DNA from: Levilactobacillus andaensis
GTDB lineage: Bacteria > Bacillota > Bacilli > Lactobacillales > Lactobacillaceae
NCBI RefSeq assembly: GCF_016861695.1
Contig: NZ_BOLP01000007.1
Location: forward strand, 86,197-150,196
Reading direction: 5' to 3'
Length of the DNA: 64,000 nt
Shown: piece after piece, positions 1 through 8,159 of the stretch
Position numbering within the stretch: position 1 is the stretch's first letter
Layout: the number at the start of each line of letters is the position of its first letter
Program-made: the position numbers and the translations under genes
The notes under the pieces: model-generated
What the model saw: only the letters and a program-made list of their open reading frames with translations
Database searches by the model: none
Told to the model about the DNA's origin: nothing

Positions 1-441
1 GATCTGCAGGTTTATTATTATTACTACGGGTGCAGTGTGTTTCAAGCGACCGGGGATGCCGGGCGAGCGAGTCGGTATTTTCAAACGGCCTTGTCATTGA
101 TGACGCCACAACGGCCACAGCAGTATCAGTCCCTGGAACTGGTCACGCTGGCGACACAAAATTACGTTGAGGCGTTGGCCGGTCGCGCTGATGATGCCGG
201 ATTTACTTTGGCGGTGAAAATGATCCGTGAGAATCGCGTGCTGGATGTGCACGACGCGCTGGGGACCATCTATTATCTATACGCGGCGATCTTGTTTCGA
301 CGAGGACAAGCCAATGTGGCCGGTCAGATCTTGCAAGAGGGGGTCGCTTGGGCGGCTCAACACCAGAGCTCGGCGCGGTTGGCAGATAATTTTGCCTTGT
401 TGGCGACTTATGCGGTGGTTGTGCAAGCTGTGTCGGTTTGA
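1..441 (+). CDS. C-terminal part of a TPR-like protein, possibly Rgg/PlcR-type regulator (5' end outside window)
   Basis: The frame is open from the first base, so the N-terminus lies upstream of the window. The visible 146 residues are all helical in character, with alternating Ala/Leu-rich segments such as ALAGRADDAGFTLAV and YLYAAILFRRGQANVAGQIL. That pattern fits tetratricopeptide-like helices found in the C-terminal ligand domain of Rgg/GadR/MutR or PlcR regulators. No DNA-binding part is visible, so the regulator reading is inference; another TPR protein is possible. It ends 98 nt before the rpsF promoter. Confidence 0.5.
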   Translation, partial: DLQVYYYYYGCSVFQATGDAGRASRYFQTALSLMTPQRPQQYQSLELVTLATQNYVEALAGRADDAGFTLAVKMIRENRVLDVHDALGTIYYLYAAILFRRGQANVAGQILQEGVAWAAQHQSSARLADNFALLATYAVVVQAVSV

Positions 442-538
442 AATTAATTTAAAAAATTGCGCCAATAAAAAAATATTCGCGGTCGTTTTGCGGAGTTAAC
501 TATATAGCGTAGGCAATACCCCGTCGGTCGGCCCCGAT

Positions 539-567
539 TTGCTTAAGTTTTAGATATATGCTATACT
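539..567 (+). promoter_or_regulatory. Promoter of the rpsF-ssb-rpsR operon
   Basis: TTGCTT (539-544), 17-nt spacer, TATACT (562-567). It is about 90 nt upstream of rpsF, leaving a leader that can carry autogenous control. Confidence 0.7.
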
Positions 568-594
568 ACTAGCTTGTGAGTATCTGGCTTACGC

Positions 595-650
595 TAGTGT
601 CTCTCCTTGCTTCCGCATTGCAGCGGGGGCCTGAAGTCCATAAGGAGGTG
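595..650 (+). promoter_or_regulatory. rpsF 5' leader, candidate S6:S18 autoregulatory site, with strong RBS
   Basis: A short hairpin (CCGC, 6-nt loop, GCGG) lies at about 613-626, followed by AAGGAGGTG just before rpsF. In many bacteria an RNA hairpin in this position binds the S6:S18 heterodimer. I did not match the full published consensus, so the functional reading is inference. Confidence 0.3.
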
Positions 651-658
651 TAACATTC

Positions 659-955
659 ATGGAAACTACTAAATACGAAATCACCTACATCATTCGTCCA
701 GACCTTGACGATGCCGCTAAGACCGCACTGGTTGAACGCTTCGACAAGTTACTGACTGACAACGGTGCAGAAATGATCAACTCGAAAGACTGGTCAAAGC
801 GTCGGTTCGCATACGAAATTGGTGGCTTTAACGAAGGTATCTACCACGTTATCACGGTAAATGCTTCTGATGATGCTGCTTTAAACGAATTCGACCGTTT
901 AGCTAAGATCAACGACAGCATCTTACGTCACATGATCGTTAAGCGCGAAGACTAA
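659..955 (+). CDS. rpsF: 30S ribosomal protein bS6
   Basis: 98 residues, normal length for bS6, starting [16 protein letters not shown] with the family's first strand. bS6 binds bS18 on the platform of the small subunit, and bS18 is encoded two genes downstream. AAGGAGGTG lies about 9 nt before the ATG. It is first in the three-gene operon rpsF-ssb-rpsR, the classic order in Firmicutes, transcribed from the promoter at 539-567 with no internal terminator. Confidence 0.97.
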   Translation: METTKYEITYIIRPDLDDAAKTALVERFDKLLTDNGAEMINSKDWSKRRFAYEIGGFNEGIYHVITVNASDDAALNEFDRLAKINDSILRHMIVKRED

Positions 956-988
956 TTTAACTTTAATTTTGAGAGGAGTTATTCAGCA

Positions 989-1561
989 ATGATCAACCGA
1001 GTAGTACTTACTGGCCGACTGACACGGGATGTTGACTTACGCTACACCCAAGGCGGTGCTGCTGTTGCCACATTTACGCTGGCCGTTGATCGGCGGTTCA
1101 CCAACAAAACTGGTGAACGAGAAGCTGATTTCGTGAGTTGCGTCATCTGGCGCAAGTCTGCGGAAAACTTTGCGAACTTCTTCCACAAGGGTTCCCTTGT
1201 CGGAATTGAAGGCCGCATCCAGACCCGGAATTACGAAAATCAACAAGGCCAACGTGTTTACGTGACCGAAGTTGTTGTCGAGGACTTTTCATTCCTCGAA
1301 CCACGTTCTCGCAACGCGAACAACAATGAGGGCGGTAACTACAATGGCGGCTCCATGAATAATAATGCTCCTCAAGGTCAGAATCAGAATGCCAATCCGT
1401 TTACGAGTGGCAACCCGACGGCAACCCCGTCAGCGCCTACGCAAAACACGAATCCTAATCCGGCCGGCAACCAAGGAAACGCTGGGAACAATAACTCAGC
1501 CGATCCATTTGCCAATACTGGTGATTCAATTGACATTTCCGATGATGATTTACCGTTCTAA
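989..1561 (+). CDS. ssb: Single-stranded DNA-binding protein
   Basis: 190 residues. Residues 1-105 form the OB fold, starting [20 protein letters not shown] with the conserved [17 protein letters not shown] core. A long Asn/Gln/Gly/Pro-rich disordered linker follows, ending in the acidic tip DISDDDLPF that recruits replication and repair partners. It coats single-stranded DNA in replication, recombination and repair. GAGAGGAG precedes the ATG. It is cotranscribed with rpsF and rpsR, as is usual for Bacilli. Confidence 0.97.
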   Translation: MINRVVLTGRLTRDVDLRYTQGGAAVATFTLAVDRRFTNKTGEREADFVSCVIWRKSAENFANFFHKGSLVGIEGRIQTRNYENQQGQRVYVTEVVVEDFSFLEPRSRNANNNEGGNYNGGSMNNNAPQGQNQNANPFTSGNPTATPSAPTQNTNPNPAGNQGNAGNNNSADPFANTGDSIDISDDDLPF

Positions 1562-1590
1562 TTTCTAAAACACGAGGAGGGAAATATCCT

Positions 1591-1830
1591 ATGGCAGGAC
1601 AACGTCGTGGCGGCCGTCGCCGTCGTAAGGTTGACTTTATTGCAGCCAACCACATCGAATACATTGATTACAAAGACACTGACTTATTACGTCGGTTTAT
1701 CTCCGAACGAGGCAAGATCTTACCTCGTCGGGTTACTGGCACGAGTGCCAAGAACCAACGTAAGTTAACCATCGCTATCAAGCGTTCACGGATTATGGGC
1801 TTAATGCCTTTCGTCAGTGAAGAAGGTTAA
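1591..1830 (+). CDS. rpsR: 30S ribosomal protein bS18
   Basis: 79 residues, Arg-rich N-terminus [16 protein letters not shown], then the conserved [17 protein letters not shown] and [11 protein letters not shown] segments. It pairs with bS6 on the 30S platform. GAGGAGG lies 10 nt upstream of the ATG. It is the last gene of the operon, followed directly by a strong rho-independent terminator. Confidence 0.97.
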   Translation: MAGQRRGGRRRRKVDFIAANHIEYIDYKDTDLLRRFISERGKILPRRVTGTSAKNQRKLTIAIKRSRIMGLMPFVSEEG

Positions 1831-1844
1831 TTCTAAATTCACGG

Positions 1845-1880
1845 GAACCAACTACAGAAATGTGGTTGGTTCTTTTTTTT
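1845..1880 (+). terminator. Rho-independent terminator of rpsF-ssb-rpsR
   Basis: 12-bp stem GAACCAACTACA / TGTGGTTGGTTC with one G:T pair and a GAAA loop, followed by eight T. Confidence 0.9.
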
Positions 1881-2260
1881 GCCTATCTGCCGGAAAGCTT
1901 GCTATGGTTAGCCCCCGTGGCGGTCATCGCTGTGAATGGTTTTTATGTGATTATATTTACAAGATTGTTTAGTAGCGGGGGTCCGGCGAAGCCCGTATAC
2001 TGAGGGCACGATATTAATCGAAGGCCAAGATTAGATCGCCGGCTCGAGCTCAGGTGCGACTGTCCCTGATTTTTTCGTTTGGTAAATAGAGTGTGCGCAG
2101 AAAGTTTTTGTCCGTCATGGTTAGCCACGTTCCGTTAAGTTTTAGCAATCGCAACTAATTAATGGCTGAGCTCTTGAGCCACCGCATTACTTGGTTGCTT
2201 GGTTGTTGGCACTTACTTTACCAGGCTAGTCTAACTAAGTCATTGCATGAATCTTTTTAT
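1881..2260. other. Intergenic region between rpsR terminator and gldA control region
   Basis: No convincing gene on either strand. A GTATACT box near 1997-2003 could be a -10 element, but no downstream reading frame starts there. A short palindrome around GAGCTC (about 2164-2180) and a T-run near 2070 are the only other features seen. Confidence 0.4.
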
Positions 2261-2274
2261 TGAAAGCGATTACA
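2261..2274 (+). promoter_or_regulatory. cre site (CcpA operator) upstream of gldA
   Basis: TGAAAGCGATTACA matches the cre consensus TGWNANCGNTNWCA at every defined position. It lies 35 nt before the gldA start, so it predicts CcpA/HPr-Ser-P carbon catabolite control of glycerol dehydrogenase. Confidence 0.8.
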
Positions 2275-2308
2275 ATGAAGCCATTCTTAATTAATGGAGG
2301 TATTTCCG

Positions 2309-3418
2309 ATGATTACAGCATTCGCAAGTCCATCTACTTATGTTCAAGGCGACCAACTGCTCAAGCAAGCGGCACGCTACATTGCACCATTTGGCGATCA
2401 TGGGTTACTGCTGGCAGACGACATTGTGTGGGGCCTGATTGGCGAGGAATTCTACAAAGACCTAACCGCGGACGGCTTGAAAATCGAGCACATCCATTTC
2501 AACGGTGAAAGTTCACCCGAAGAAATCGATCGCATCAAGGCTATCGGTGAAGAAAAGGATGCCAAATTCGTCATTGCGCTGGGTGGCGGGAAGACCAACG
2601 ACACCACCAAGGCCGTTGGTGACCGACTCCACGTGCCGGTGGTTATCGTGCCAACGTTGGCGTCCAACGACTCGCCATGTACCCGACTGAGTGTGATCTA
2701 CTCGGCCAACGGGGAATTCCTGAAGTACCAGTTCTATGACAAGAACCCTGACTTGGTCTTAGTCGACTCCTCCGTCATTGCCGGCGCACCAGTACGTTTC
2801 CTGATTGACGGGATCGCCGACGCGTTATCAACGAACGTGGAGGCGCAGACCGTTGCACGGGCGCGGGCCACAACGTTATTGCCGTTACAGACTGACCAGA
2901 CCGCGGCTGGAATCGCCTTAGCCGAAAAATGTGAAGAGCTGCTGTTCACCTACACGGACCAAGCCGTTGCCGCGGCTGCCGACCACGTGGTGACCCCAGC
3001 ACTCGCCCATATCATTGAAGCCAACATCCTGCTGAGTGGGGTCGGGGCCGAAAGTTCCGGGTTGGCTGCTGCTCATAGTTTCCAAAATGGACTGACGGCA
3101 CTGTCCGGCGATGTGCACCGCATGTCTCACGGGCAAAAGGTTTCGTTTGGGACCTTGGTTAACTTGATCTTGGAGGGGGCGAGCGACGAACGCTTTGCCC
3201 GCTACCTGAATTTCGAAGCCAAATTGGGCCTGCCAACCACCTTAGCCGACCTGCATCTGGCCGACGCCACGGACGAGGACTTACTGAAGGTTGCCACGTT
3301 GACCACCCAAGAGGGCGAAACCATCCACAACATGGGCTTCCCAGTAACGCCACGCGATGTGGTCGCAGCCATCAAAGCAGCAGATAGTCTGTCACGACGG
3401 ATTCAAGGCTTAGATTAA
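2309..3418 (+). CDS. gldA: Glycerol dehydrogenase (NAD, metal dependent)
   Basis: 369 residues, iron-containing alcohol dehydrogenase family, GldA branch: oxidises glycerol to dihydroxyacetone with NAD. Seen: GGGKTNDTTKAVGD nucleotide-binding stretch, and metal ligands in DGIADALST, HSFQNGLTAL and HGQKVSFG. An upstream in-frame ATG at 2294 overlaps the ribosome binding site (ATGGAGG), so the ATG at 2309, 8 nt after GGAGG and giving MITAFASPSTYVQG like other GldA proteins, is the better start. Monocistronic, with a cre site upstream and a terminator downstream. Confidence 0.92.
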   Translation: MITAFASPSTYVQGDQLLKQAARYIAPFGDHGLLLADDIVWGLIGEEFYKDLTADGLKIEHIHFNGESSPEEIDRIKAIGEEKDAKFVIALGGGKTNDTTKAVGDRLHVPVVIVPTLASNDSPCTRLSVIYSANGEFLKYQFYDKNPDLVLVDSSVIAGAPVRFLIDGIADALSTNVEAQTVARARATTLLPLQTDQTAAGIALAEKCEELLFTYTDQAVAAAADHVVTPALAHIIEANILLSGVGAESSGLAAAHSFQNGLTALSGDVHRMSHGQKVSFGTLVNLILEGASDERFARYLNFEAKLGLPTTLADLHLADATDEDLLKVATLTTQEGETIHNMGFPVTPRDVVAAIKAADSLSRRIQGLD

Positions 3419-3436
3419 ATTAAATCACGCGTAAAG

Positions 3437-3477
3437 GAGCGCTTCGACCGGTGATGGTCGGAGCGCTCTTCTTTTTT
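3437..3477 (+). terminator. Terminator after gldA
   Basis: 13-bp stem GAGCGCTTCGACC / GGTCGGAGCGCTC, loop GGTGAT, then TTCTTTTTT. The arm is nearly identical to the terminator at 4325-4363 after doc. Confidence 0.9.
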
Positions 3478-3629
3478 AGTATGATTACTGAATATGTGGA
3501 GATGAGAACCATATGTATTTACGTTATAATTAATTTGCTCAGATAGTTAGTAAAACCTAGATGAAAACAACTGTAACGTAGAATTAAGTAGCTGTGAAAA
3601 TTAATAATTAAGTATATGGGAGTGATCAT

Positions 3630-3890
3630 ATGGAAAATTTAAAGAAAACCGAAGTACGCAAGGTTATTAACGTAGGTCACTCGGTTGGAATTACAATTCC
3701 AGCCAGCATGGCCAGAGCTTTCAAACTAGCTAAAGGTTCCCGAGTTGATGTGGTTGAGACTAAAGAGGGACTGACTATTAAGCCCCACGCAGAGGACGCG
3801 GAACTAACACCTGAGTTTGTTTCGGCTATGAATGATGCGTATGGCCAGTATCGTGACGCATTAGAATCGCTCAGGAAGAGTGACGAGTAA
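3630..3890 (+). CDS. AbrB/MazE-type antitoxin of a Doc module
   Basis: 86 residues. Residues 8-50 read as a SpoVT/AbrB swapped-hairpin DNA-binding domain (RKVINVGHSVGITIPASMARAF, then GSRVDVVETKEGLTIKP). The acidic C-terminus (about 52-86) would wrap the toxin. GGGAGTG precedes the ATG. Its stop TAA shares one A with the toxin ATG, the tight coupling typical of toxin-antitoxin operons. Function: neutralises the Doc toxin and probably represses its own promoter. An AbrB-type rather than Phd-type antitoxin with Doc is known but less common. Confidence 0.8.
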   Translation: MENLKKTEVRKVINVGHSVGITIPASMARAFKLAKGSRVDVVETKEGLTIKPHAEDAELTPEFVSAMNDAYGQYRDALESLRKSDE

Positions 3891-4294
3891 TGGTTTATCT
3901 TTCGGCTAAACAATTAGTGGCAGTGAACTTAAAAGCGTTAAGTGGCACTGGTGAGAGTACGATCATTCGAAATGCTGAAGGATTATCTTCCATCGAAACT
4001 TTACATAAACAGGGATTCTTTGACAAGGAAGCTTATCCTTCGATCCAGAAGAAAATTGGAATCGTGTTCATCAAGATTATCAACTTGCACCCGTTTGAGG
4101 ATGGCAATAAGCGTACGGCGGTACTGGCCGCGACTATTATGGCCAAGCTGAATGGTTATGCGTTAACCTTTACCAATAAGGAAATTGAATCTTTGGCGTT
4201 GCGGGTAGCGGCAACTGATGATATTGAGCTGGATTACGAGCAAGTGTACAGCCAATTCAAGGTACACTTAACTAAAATTAGTAAATCAAATTAG
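3890..4294 (+). CDS. doc: Doc-family toxin (Fic fold)
   Basis: 134 residues, typical Doc length. It carries the catalytic motif HPFEDGNKRT with His, the acidic residue, the GN anion hole and KR all present, so it should be active. Doc enzymes phosphorylate elongation factor Tu at a threonine and stop translation. It overlaps the antitoxin by one base and has no separate promoter. The family call rests on the motif and the size; the substrate is from family knowledge. Confidence 0.85.
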   Translation: MVYLSAKQLVAVNLKALSGTGESTIIRNAEGLSSIETLHKQGFFDKEAYPSIQKKIGIVFIKIINLHPFEDGNKRTAVLAATIMAKLNGYALTFTNKEIESLALRVAATDDIELDYEQVYSQFKVHLTKISKSN

Positions 4295-4324
4295 GAATCC
4301 GTTTGGAACAGTTGAAAAATGAAA

Positions 4325-4363
4325 GGAGCGCTTCGGCCGGTGTGTGTCGGAGCGCTCCTTTTT
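4325..4363 (+). terminator. Terminator after the toxin-antitoxin operon
   Basis: Stem arms GGAGCGCTTCG / CGGAGCGCTCC, then TTTTT. It is a near copy of the gldA terminator, so the module sits between two similar inverted repeats. Confidence 0.85.
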
Positions 4364-4378
4364 CGTTAGTTCAAATAA

Positions 4379-4394
4379 TGTTCCACGTGAAACA
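4379..4394 (+). other. parS site 1 (ParB/Spo0J binding)
   Basis: TGTTCCACGTGAAACA, a perfect match to the Firmicutes parS consensus, in the intergenic space next to the doc terminator. Confidence 0.85.
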
Positions 4395-4403
4395 TCGACC
4401 AGC

Positions 4404-4643
4404 TTACCATTTCCGATGCGGCCATTGCCAATGATGCGTCAGGGCCCAGCGTGCGGCTTCTTCGGCAATGCTCAGTGAAATGATGAGACTGAAAACACTG
4501 GCAACGATCATGAATGACCCACTCCCCAGTAGGAGATCAATGAGATAGTTTAACGCGTAGAACGTGACGCTGAATGCCGTGACGAAAGTAATTAGCCAGA
4601 CAATAATTTTTTTGAAGTTCACAAGCTTCTCCCCCATAGACAT
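4404..4643 (-). CDS. Small membrane protein, two transmembrane segments, unknown function
   Basis: 79 residues with two hydrophobic helices (about 12-35 and 42-62) and a Trp/His-rich basic tail, WALTHHWQWPHRKW. I do not recognise the family. The longest frame starts ATG at 4643 but has its GAGG only 3 nt away. A GTG 21 nt downstream, preceded by GGGGAGA at good spacing, may be the real start, giving 72 residues. Divergent from the VOC gene at 4768. Confidence 0.55.
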   Translation of the reverse strand: MSMGEKLVNFKKIIVWLITFVTAFSVTFYALNYLIDLLLGSGSFMIVASVFSLIISLSIAEEAARWALTHHWQWPHRKW

Positions 4644-4767
4644 GATCCTCAGTTTACAGGGCCAGTGACAGTAGCGTCAAGGAAAGGTCTGCTTACATAA
4701 TTTTATTTATTAACGGTGGGAAAATTGCTACACTGGAGCTAATCAAAAGTTGAGGAGATGTTTTACC

Positions 4768-5235
4768 ATGCAATCCCGTTTGATTCCCAGTTTTTCGTTC
4801 ACCAGTGCTAAGGAAGCCTTGGCGTACTATCAAGATGTGTTTGGGGCCAGCGATGTTTATCGTTTCAGTCCATCGGCGGAACAGGCGCAACAGTTCGGCC
4901 TACCCGCGGATGCTGACCTCGAGAGCATGACCATTCACGCTGGATTTAGCATCTTGGGCATGAGTTTCCAGTGTGCCGATGCCTTTCGCGGTGCGCCGAC
5001 ACCGTCAAATCAGGTCGATATGATTCTAGATATCAATGGCGATGACCCGGCAAGCGTTCAGGCGGCCGAGGACTTTTACGATCACTTACAGGCGTCCGGG
5101 AAGGTCACCATCGACATGCCGTTTGCGTCACAGTTCTGGGGCGGTAAGATGGGGCATTTCACTGACCAGTACGGGATTGCTTGGATGCTGCACGTGATGC
5201 CATGGAGCCAGATCAAAGATCCGACTGCGAAATAG
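4768..5235 (+). CDS. VOC/glyoxalase-fold protein, PhnB-like
   Basis: 155 residues starting MQSRLIPSFSFTSAKEALAYYQDVFGA, the typical opening of PhnB-like members of the vicinal oxygen chelate superfamily, ending in the matching half with FWGGKMGHFTDQYGIAWMLHV. No substrate can be assigned. An in-frame ATG lies 18 nt upstream, but TGAGGAG sits between the two, so 4768 is chosen. Single gene, divergent from the small membrane protein. A weak hairpin follows at about 5271-5312. Confidence 0.8.
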   Translation: MQSRLIPSFSFTSAKEALAYYQDVFGASDVYRFSPSAEQAQQFGLPADADLESMTIHAGFSILGMSFQCADAFRGAPTPSNQVDMILDINGDDPASVQAAEDFYDHLQASGKVTIDMPFASQFWGGKMGHFTDQYGIAWMLHVMPWSQIKDPTAK

Positions 5236-5377
5236 CTGAAATTTAGCCTGACCAATTTAGATAACTAAGAAAGCCACACCGAGTTGTCAAACTTGATGTG
5301 GCTACTTTGGTTATCAAATGATACAATTAATCTAATCGTATTTTAATCATATTCTAATCAGAAGGAAGAGGAACAAC

Positions 5378-7048
5378 TTGGGTAAATTTTTAGCCTTCGC
5401 CAAACGGCAGACGGGCGGCCTGTTACTGCTGATCCCGGTGGCGGCATTTATCGAAATCTCCGTGGCGACGCTGTTACAACTCATCACGGATACGGCCAGT
5501 GGGAAGGGGCGGTTGAGTTACGGTCACCTGCTGTTGCTGGTCGCCGGCTATGTGGTGGTCGACGCGGCCTTTTATTTTTGGAGTTCTTACGCGAAGGCTA
5601 AATGGCAAAATACCATCAGTACCGGCGTGCGGTCGAGCTTGTTGCAGACGTATCTGACCACAACTGACCTGGCCGTCCCCGCCGCGAGTGGTCAGGACAG
5701 CCGCTTCAATCAACTGACCAACAACTTAACGATTTTTCAGGACGACTACTTACGGTCGACCGTCAACATCTATGCCGAGCTGTGTCAGTTCGTGATCGCC
5801 ATTGGCATGTCGCTATTTATCCAACCGCTGCTGTGTTTGGTGGTGGTGGCATTGTGTTTACCGGGGTTATTGATTCCCTTGCTGAACCAACACCTGCTCA
5901 AAACGTCCAAGAATCGCGTGATCAAGGCCTCGGCCGCTTACACACAGACCCTTCAAAATATTCTCGGCGGCTTGCGGACGATTCAGCTGTTCAACGTCAA
6001 TGGCCTGATGCGCCAGCTCTTTGACCAGTCGAATCAAACGTGGCTTCAGGCACAAAATAACGACCAGCGAAATCGCAAGGTCATCAGCGGGTTGGCCCAG
6101 TTTCTCGACAACTTCCTGTATCTGGGGACTTGGGTCGGCGGGATTTACTTCGTCATGCACGGCCACATTTCGTTAGGCCAGTTGGTGGCATTCTCGCAGC
6201 TGATGATTTTTATTGCCGAGCCGTTACAGATGGCCTCGGATCTAATCACGGATTTTGTCGGTGGCAATCAGGTCGCAAAAAAAATCCGGCCAAGCCTGTA
6301 CGCGCCGCAAAATGGGACCAAGCAACCGGTCAATCGCTTGCGAACGTTAACTTTTCAGAATGTCAGTGTGACTCGTGACCAGCAGGACGTGTTAAAGGAT
6401 GTCTCGCTGAAATTGGTCGCTAATCGGCACTATTTGATCGTCGGCAAAACGGGTAGTGGGAAATCAACGTTGCTCAACTTGCCGCTACGTAATCAGTCTG
6501 GTTATCAGGGGGCGTTGCTCGTTAACGACCAGGCACAGGCTGACGTGGACTTGCCGAGTTTACGGACGCGGGTGGGCGTGGCCGAACAGGATGGTTACAT
6601 TTTTACTGGCACGCTGGGAGAGAACCTGAGTCTCTTTCGGACAGAATTCACGACCGAACAGTTGTATACGGCTTTGAAACGAGCCCAGTTACCGAAATAT
6701 GCGACGGCTGAAGGGTTGGCAAAGTCGTTGACGGCCACAGGCGGCCAGCTTTCGGGTGGTGAGGTCAAACGTCTCTTGATTGCGCGGACCCTGCTCCAAC
6801 CGGTCGATTTTCGCTTATTCGATGAACCGGCAAGTGGGCTGGACCCGCAGACGGCAACGGCGATCGAAGAGCTGTTGATGACGATTGTTGGCGGTTGGGC
6901 GACGATTACCCACCGGTATAACGCAGAGTTGTTCGCGTTTGCTGACGAAATCATTGTGGTTGATGCTGGCCGAATTGTGGCCCGAGGTGTCGCTGGGGAT
7001 AGTGCGATTCAAGCGCAGCTGAAGCGATTGAATTTGACGAGTGATTAA
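5378..7048 (+). CDS. ABC transporter half-molecule, fused permease and ATPase
   Basis: 556 residues. Residues 1-300 hold five to six transmembrane helices of the type-1 exporter fold. Residues 320-556 form the nucleotide-binding domain: GKTGSGKST (Walker A), LSGGEVKR (signature), RLFDEPASGLD (Walker B plus D-loop) and ITHR (H-switch). Starts with TTG after GGAAGAGG. A half transporter works as a dimer; no partner gene is adjacent, so a homodimer is likely. Exported substrate unknown; peptide, bacteriocin or drug are all possible. Confidence 0.85.
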   Translation: MGKFLAFAKRQTGGLLLLIPVAAFIEISVATLLQLITDTASGKGRLSYGHLLLLVAGYVVVDAAFYFWSSYAKAKWQNTISTGVRSSLLQTYLTTTDLAVPAASGQDSRFNQLTNNLTIFQDDYLRSTVNIYAELCQFVIAIGMSLFIQPLLCLVVVALCLPGLLIPLLNQHLLKTSKNRVIKASAAYTQTLQNILGGLRTIQLFNVNGLMRQLFDQSNQTWLQAQNNDQRNRKVISGLAQFLDNFLYLGTWVGGIYFVMHGHISLGQLVAFSQLMIFIAEPLQMASDLITDFVGGNQVAKKIRPSLYAPQNGTKQPVNRLRTLTFQNVSVTRDQQDVLKDVSLKLVANRHYLIVGKTGSGKSTLLNLPLRNQSGYQGALLVNDQAQADVDLPSLRTRVGVAEQDGYIFTGTLGENLSLFRTEFTTEQLYTALKRAQLPKYATAEGLAKSLTATGGQLSGGEVKRLLIARTLLQPVDFRLFDEPASGLDPQTATAIEELLMTIVGGWATITHRYNAELFAFADEIIVVDAGRIVARGVAGDSAIQAQLKRLNLTSD

Positions 7049-7204
7049 GGATTGGACGATCTGTCTGATCCTTTTTAATTTGGTGATGAAATTGTCGCTG
7101 GAGATGCTATTTTAATGGGTCGTTCTGGTTACACAAGCTTAATCTCTAGATGAGGGGAAAGTCCGGTATACTGGGACCATCGTTACTGAAAAGGATGATT
7201 TGAA

Positions 7205-7495
7205 ATGACTTTAAACCGAATAGATGATTACATCCAAGAAAGAAAAAAGGCGAGTGCAGAATTCACACGTGCCTACGATCAAGCAGGGGTTGATTTGGAG
7301 ATTGCAGTAGCTGTTAAGCAATTACGGGAAAGTTTGGGACTATCTCAACGAGAGTTTGCAGGTTTAGTTGGTAAGCCGCAGTCAATGATTGCCCGAATCG
7401 AGACGGGGGCAGTGACGGCGACAAACAAAACACTCGCAGATATTGCTGCTAAAACATATCACCAACTTCGAATTCAGTTTGTCCAAGCACCCTAG
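7205..7495 (+). CDS. XRE-family helix-turn-helix protein, HigA-like
   Basis: 96 residues with an XRE HTH at about 38-92 (LRESLGLSQREFAGLVGKPQSMIARIETGAV). Similar short proteins are antitoxins of HigBA-type modules, but no toxin-like gene is adjacent, so it is a solo regulator or an orphan antitoxin. A related, inactivated copy lies 144 nt downstream. A GGTATACT -10-like box is about 35 nt upstream of the start. Confidence 0.75.
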   Translation: MTLNRIDDYIQERKKASAEFTRAYDQAGVDLEIAVAVKQLRESLGLSQREFAGLVGKPQSMIARIETGAVTATNKTLADIAAKTYHQLRIQFVQAP

Positions 7496-7638
7496 CAAGT
7501 CTTCGTGCCCAATAATTGTCAATTACAGTTTGGGAGGCGACCGAATCAACCACGAATTCCAATGACAGTTTTTAGGCGTTTCGTGTCAAAATAGAGTTAA
7601 ATGAAGCAGATGACACTTTTGGGGGAGGCGGAGTAGCC

Positions 7639-7917
7639 TTGAGAAAGTACGATGACGATGATGTCGCTCGGCGGATGGCGGCGGACCCAGAGTTAGCCCG
7701 AGAATATCAACAGGTGAAGGCTGATCTGTAAATTGCCGTGGCCGTGCGCAAATTGCGGGAGAACTTGGGGTTAACGCGCCGGGACTTTGCCCAATTGGTT
7801 GGCAAACCTGTGTTGCTAATTGCTCAGATTGAAGAGGGAACGGCCAGCGCGAGCATGGAACAACTGATCGATATCGCTGGGAAAACCAATCATGAATTGA
7901 TGATCAAATATTTATAG
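7639..7917 (+). pseudogene. XRE-family paralogue inactivated by a nonsense codon
   Basis: Read from the TTG at 7639, the frame gives 92 residues parallel to the gene at 7205: DLxIAVAVRKLRENLGLTRR against DLEIAVAVKQLRESLGLSQR. Codon 31 is TAA (7729-7731) exactly where the paralogue has GAA for Glu, a single G to T change. GGGGGAGGCGG precedes the start. No RBS is seen for a restart after the stop, so it is probably dead. A terminator follows. Confidence 0.75.
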
Positions 7918-7928
7918 AAGGACTGAAG

Positions 7929-7958
7929 AAGAGCCGTGACGGTTGCCACAGCTCTTTT
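7929..7958 (+). terminator. Terminator after the XRE pair
   Basis: AGAGC / GCTCT closing stem with an inner GTGAC-like pairing, followed by TTTT. Confidence 0.6.
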
Positions 7959-8159
7959 GACGCTCTAAGTGAATGTTGCCAAAATACAGCCCTATAGTTA
8001 AATCATCAAAAGCCGGCATTAGGCGGGTCACGACAACAGAATCAGCTTTAGAGTCAAAACACGAGCAAGCTATTTAGAGCCCCCCGGTTAGTTACATAAG
8101 CTTAATAGTTTCGATGGAAGAAGTCAGGTATACTAGAGGTAAATTTAGGGGGTTTCACA

